DNA from: Pseudopithomyces maydicus
Taxonomy: Eukaryota; Ascomycota; Dothideomycetes; Pleosporales; Didymosphaeriaceae
DNA: 64,000 nt
Direction of reading: 5' to 3'
NCBI GenBank assembly: GCA_026873275.1
Contig: JANTUC010000012.1
Location: 20,001 to 84,000, forward strand
Shown: piece by piece, positions 59,901-64,000 of the stretch
How the letters are laid out: every line of letters starts with the position of its first letter
How positions within the stretch are numbered: the first letter of the stretch is position 1
Made by a program: the position numbers and the translations under genes
The notes under the pieces: generated by a model
Seen by the model: only the letters and a program-made list of their open reading frames with translations
Database searches by the model: none
What the model was told of the DNA's origin: nothing

Positions 59901-62251
59901 GTGCTGCAAGGAAGGAACTTTTACCAGAGCCGACACCTCCGATCACAGCGATAAGCTCTTTACGTCCAATTGAAAGATTGAGATCTTTCAGTTGAAATGG
60001 CAGCTCCTCCTCTTCAATTTTCTCAGCCTAAAGTTGTCAAATTAGCTTGTGTCTCATGTTCACACGGTACGCAACACTGTGTATCGACATAGGGTGAACA
60101 AAATGGAGACGGATGATATGTATGAGTTCGAAATTTAATACCCTCAGAGATCCAGGGTAATACTTCTGACTCAATAGCACGTGTCTGCTTCGGATAGATG
60201 ATTAAAGGAGCTCTTTTACTCACAGAGTCGGAGGAAGGGTCACCCGCAGACTGCGCGCTCTCTTGATGGGTTTTCTTCTCCTTCTTCGGCTTCTTGCCGG
60301 GGAGGCCCTTCTTATTGGGAGAACTATCTTCATCTTCCCGGGTAGGATGGCGCTCCCACGTGAAGTCAGCATCCCTGATTACAACGGCCTCTTTAGCCTC
60401 ATAATTCCACTCCGTATCTTCCTCAGCCTCTTCTGCTAATAGAAATTCCTGAATCCGCCTAACTGAGGCGTTCGCATCAATGACCTGGCCAATGACAAGC
60501 GGGAGGAAGTTGAGAGGGATGCGCAGCGAGTTGAATAGTGCTAGAGACGAAAAGATTGGTGCCGGATTAAGACCATGATCGGTAAGTGAATAGGTGATAA
60601 AGGCAAGCATGGAAGCGAAGACCGGCATGGACATTCCAACGGCCATGATACCATTTCGAATGGCGAGTAGAACCTGGAGTAACCAATTAGTCTTGGGGCA
60701 ATCCTCTCAAGTACAGCTTAGTAAGCTAGGGCATGCAATGGCTGACCGAGCTTAAAACATACCTGTATCCCCTTGATCTCCTGTCGCCTGATTGCATCGA
60801 CGCGTTCGAGGAAGCTAGTCTCCCATCCAAAGTATTTAACGAACCGTACAGCCTGAAGGATTTCTTGTGTTAGGCTCACGCGTTGGTCCGTAATCTTATT
60901 AATGGCCATTCTTCGTCTGAAGAGGGAACGGACAGCACGCCCAAGCAAAGGCATTACTAGTACGAGAAGACCGATTCCTGGAAGCGCACTATATGTAAGA
61001 TTGACGAGCAGCAAAGCAATCGTGACCAAGATTGCAATAGGAGAACACCATATCATATGGAAGAAGCCGCTGGCTTGGTCCACTCGGTAGGTGTCTGTTG
61101 ACATCAGGTTGATGATTCTTCCGTTACCCCAGCCTTGCCCATCTCCCGAAACCCCTTGCTGGCCTTGTGCAACTTCCTTTTCTTCCTTTTTAAGATGTTT
61201 TTGTACCATTTCTTCTCTGCTTCACTCCCGGCTTCGATTTCTGCCGGCGGTTTCTCCAGGATCGCCTTACCGCCAGCTTTTGCGCGTCCACTCAGCTTCA
61301 TGGCCTTATCGAAAATGACAGAAATGAGCACAGCTCTGGCCTCGCCACCAATCATCATTCCGCGATACATGAAATGATTTGTGAACATGCTCTGGAACAA
61401 TTGCATTGCCGTGATTCCAATGACAAGGCCTATTCCCTCGCCGATGGCAGGTGCAGGTCCACCGTTGTGTTGAGCTATGTAAGCTTTCAGCGCAAAATTA
61501 ATCAAGTATCTTAGCACGAATGGCGCAACCGATTGAATGATGCTGGCAAGGAGTTGGCACATGCCGCCTATTATAAATTCCCACTTAAAGGTGTCAAATA
61601 GCGCGCCCAAGAGTATTCGTTCACCTCCGGCTTCTTTTCGCCGTTTGAAAGACGCTTGTAGCCTCTCAACCATCACATCTGCCCTGCGTAGAGATAAGCG
61701 ATTTGATGCGCTTGTGCTGGGAGCAAGAAGAACTTACGATCGATCTGGGTTCACGGTCCAGAGGTCATTCTTCTCGAGCGGTCGCTTGTATCCCACGACC
61801 ATCAATGGCGCCTTGATGCAGAATTCAGGTCAGCGGGTGCAGCTGCACGGGCTGAAAGCAGAGTACATACCATCCACTGAAATGTAAGTCGACTGAGCGG
61901 GCCCGCCGAGTACTCCCTAGAAGGAAGCCTGGTTTCCGGAACTGGTGGTTTCTGGCCCCATTTCAATGGATTCATTCTCTTGTACCACCTCTTCTTGATG
62001 CCTACGGAGCTTCTCGTATCGGACGCTTCGCTGCTCCATTCAGAAACACCACTCTGGGCGCTGTGCAGCCTGGAGAGCGGCCCGCGGGCGCTGTTCTTGT
62101 CGCCATTCGCGTCCAGGTCTTTCTTCACCCTCGCCGTCTCGTCGGGCTCACTAACGATGGGCTCATATTGTTTGGGATTCTCGGCTGCCGCCTCCTGGTC
62201 TTGAACCTGCCAGTCTAGCTCCTTCTCGTTGAAGGACGAGGAACCGGACAT
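56932..62251 (-). CDS. ABCC-family (YOR1/MRP-like) ABC transporter, 11 exons
   Basis: Exons are 61,871-62,251, 61,738-61,811, 60,763-61,683, 60,224-60,673, 59,573-60,027, 58,901-59,405, 58,708-58,836, 58,457-58,574, 57,887-58,403, 57,732-57,827 and 56,932-57,655, about 1,456 residues. The order is TMD1-NBD1-TMD2-NBD2. NBD1 has Walker A G-G-V-G-S-G-K-S, signature V-S-G-G-Q and Walker B V-L-M-D-D-P. NBD2 has G-R-T-G-A-G-K-S, a variant signature F-S-L-G-Q and Walker B I-V-C-D-E-A. Asp replaces Glu after Walker B in NBD1, typical of asymmetric ABCC pumps. The layout resembles yeast Yor1, a plasma-membrane drug and lipid exporter; substrate unknown. One base appears missing in the A-rich region about 61,150-61,205, since exon 3 is one short of the phase required on both sides. 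Confidence 0.9.
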
Positions 62252-62850
62252 GTGCGCTCCTCGGGCGCGGCTTGCGCGTCGCGGAAGAAGTGGAAGCGAG
62301 GCTACAGGGTTTATACAGAAGGCTTGCGAGTTGCTGTGTAGTAGGCCTGGCGAGAGAGCAGAGGAAGGATGTGCGGGTGGAGAAATGCACTGCTATGCGC
62401 GTGCAACAAGGGGGAGGCAGATGGTCATGTTATAATGACCCGGGCAAGCGAGCGTCATATAGTCTACCTCGGAGGCTTGCAAAATGGTGAGGTCAAGAGG
62501 CAAGCTGCCGACGGCCAAAGCGGAGATAAAACAGGCCAATCAGCGATGCCATGTGGCGGCTTGCTAAGCGGTTCAGTGTTTTGCGGTTTCGATTCCATCG
62601 GGGCGTGTTTCGCGCCGATTCCCGATGCATGCAAGCCATCTGGACGGAGCCTCCAAGCGGACGACCAAAGGGTGCTGCCGATAGCCTGTGAGTCGTCCGT
62701 GGACTCGAAACGAAGCCAGGGTGCTGGTACCGCGGGCCAACGCCCTGTTTTGAGACGTAGCATCCGCAATTGCATGCATTTCTGTAATAGCAGCCGTTGG
62801 CCCTTCGCCAGCCGAAAGTTGAATCCTGCTAGCGTGTTGCTTGACAAAGC
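62252..62850. promoter_or_regulatory. Upstream region of the ABC transporter
   Basis: It contains the transporter promoter/leader and the 3' flank of the next minus-strand ORF. A 161-codon plus-strand ORF (62,369-62,854) has no recognisable motif and overlaps the promoter, so I do not call it. Confidence 0.4.
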
Positions 62851-63300
62851 TTAAGCCTTCAATGCCATCTCTTCCTCCTCATTCCCGAACCCGAAGAAGC
62901 CGAAATTCTCACCATCCACTGTTGGATTGCCCTTGGGAATGACTCGTTGAGTGTTGCTGCCTGCTGCCTGCTTACTGCTGCCATGTCGGACGCTAATGCG
63001 CGAACATGTGCTCACCGACCTTTGGACGCCTTTGGCGGTACGAAAGCGCGGGGACCGGGAGCTGTTGCAGATCCTTTTGGGCTTGCCCATTAGTAGAATG
63101 GACTTTTTAAAGTCAGTATCATCCGAGGGTACCTTTAGCGACGAACGAGGCATGTCGTCCGAGATTGGTCCAGTCTTGCTACACGCATGGTAGACGCAGG
63201 GCTGAAGAGTGCGAGCAACGGATAGACTAGGAATTTCCCGAATCGGTCTCCGATCTTCATCTAGAAAGGTCAACATTGAAGCTCGCCGACGACTGTTCAT
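62851..63300 (-). CDS. Hypothetical basic protein (unrecognised)
   Basis: The minus-strand ORF has 149 codons. It is Arg/Ser-rich, with P-S-S-L-K-V-P-type stretches and a clear terminal motif F-G-F-F-G-F-G-N-E-E-E-E-M-A-L-K-A. An intron near 62,960-63,015 is possible (a GTGAGCAC donor is present on the minus strand), so the gene model is provisional. I do not recognise a family. The ordered, charged C-terminus is the main reason to call it. Confidence 0.45.
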   Translation of the reverse strand: MNSRRRASMLTFLDEDRRPIREIPSLSVARTLQPCVYHACSKTGPISDDMPRSSLKVPSDDTDFKKSILLMGKPKRICNSSRSPRFRTAKGVQRSVSTCSRISVRHGSSKQAAGSNTQRVIPKGNPTVDGENFGFFGFGNEEEEMALKA

Positions 63301-64000
63301 CTCACGATCGAATCATCGAGCAGCCCAAACTTCCGTCCCGTGACTTGCGCGCATCGATGTGTGAGTGTGATCAAATTATCAGCAGCACAATCCATCCTAC
63401 GCAAGGTTCCTCACGACCGTTTATATACTGCTCACCGGCTTGCCGAGATCGATCACTTCATCAAGCCCCCTCATGGCGTTAACAGGGCTCGGACGAGATA
63501 GCAAGAGCAAAGCCTGCACCCACTTTGTCAGCATGCACTCACAGCCGCCAATCGGAGGCTACGGGCAAATATGCCTGGTGATGGAGCATCGCTTTCTGAC
63601 CCTAGGGTGACAACGATGCACAAGGGTCATAACTCAAAATGTTCAACAGTGATAAGAAACTGCGATGCGCAGACACAGTAGAACATCTTTTCATTCAGAC
63701 AGTATCTAGGTATATCCGGTACAAGTGCCATAACATCAAATCGTTAATACCGGAGATGGCTCATCGTGGTTTGCCTCTCCTCCGATCCTATCTCTCCATA
63801 TCTGCGTCATGGGTATGGAGCTATCTATATATGCTACTTCCACCCCCGCAGTATTATGGAACACCTTAGTGCACCCCATAGTGCATACTCTGTGATATAC
63901 CTATTCTGTAGTCAGACCCTGTGGGCTTCAGGGCGGCGCTTAATTATCCACGCCAATATGCACATTTCTCTCGCCTGGAGGCAGGACTTCCTGTTCACGC
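63301..64000. other. Right-hand end of the window, no gene recognised
   Basis: Small ORFs on the plus strand (63,276-63,482; 63,639-63,869) lack any family signal. The sequence may be upstream region of the hypothetical gene at 62,851-63,300 or of a gene beyond the window. Confidence 0.4.

Noticed and set aside
62369..62854. 161-codon plus-strand ORF
   Set aside because: It overlaps the ABC transporter upstream region and has no recognisable domain or splice support.

Overview
The window comes from a filamentous ascomycete (Pezizomycotina; Dothideomycetes is my guess, at low confidence). The genes have short spliceosomal introns of mostly 46-100 bp with GT..AG ends. The proteins are typical fungal housekeeping proteins. 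About 24 kb is drowned in C-to-T/G-to-A mutations of the kind made by repeat-induced point mutation (RIP).

Region 1 (1-25,289) is a decayed end of the ribosomal DNA array. Reading rightwards it holds: the 5' ETS/IGS of one unit (copy 0, 1-1,621, little mutated); a complete but dead Ty3/gypsy-type LTR retrotransposon on the minus strand (1,622-9,013); an rDNA unit whose 28S is truncated by that element (28S, 5.8S and 18S on the minus strand, 9,014-14,180); its ETS/IGS with a solo LTR (14,181-17,330); a second unit whose 28S carries a solo LTR (17,331-23,525); and a last ETS/IGS with another solo LTR (23,526-25,289). All of it except the left edge is heavily C/G-depleted and has no usable ORF. 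The functional array probably lies to the left of base 1.

Region 2 (25,400-64,000) is ordinary gene-dense euchromatin with 13 gene models: ATP11 (-), a BAR-PH-ArfGAP-ankyrin protein (+), eIF3b (+), a hybrid histidine kinase (+), a SERCA-type Ca2+-ATPase (+), a SAP-motif protein with a 13-copy pentapeptide repeat (-), a 3-beta-HSD/ERG26-like dehydrogenase (-), RRP9 (-), the proteasome ATPase RPT4 (+), a NAT9-like acetyltransferase (-), a PPWD1-like WD40-cyclophilin (+), a small single-pass membrane protein (-), an 11-exon ABCC/YOR1-like transporter (-) and one unrecognised basic ORF (-), which is counted separately as weak. They serve mitochondria, translation, ribosome biogenesis, protein turnover, signalling and transport. 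I see no biosynthetic cluster and no operon-like logic.

Two results deserve most attention. The first is the RIP-degraded rDNA edge, with three clean target-site duplications and a repeated palindrome in the IGS. The second is that five conserved genes carry out-of-frame junctions at sites with no plausible intron, mostly at homopolymers. These look like assembly indels rather than true pseudogenes. I did not find a convincing novel defence or metabolic system.
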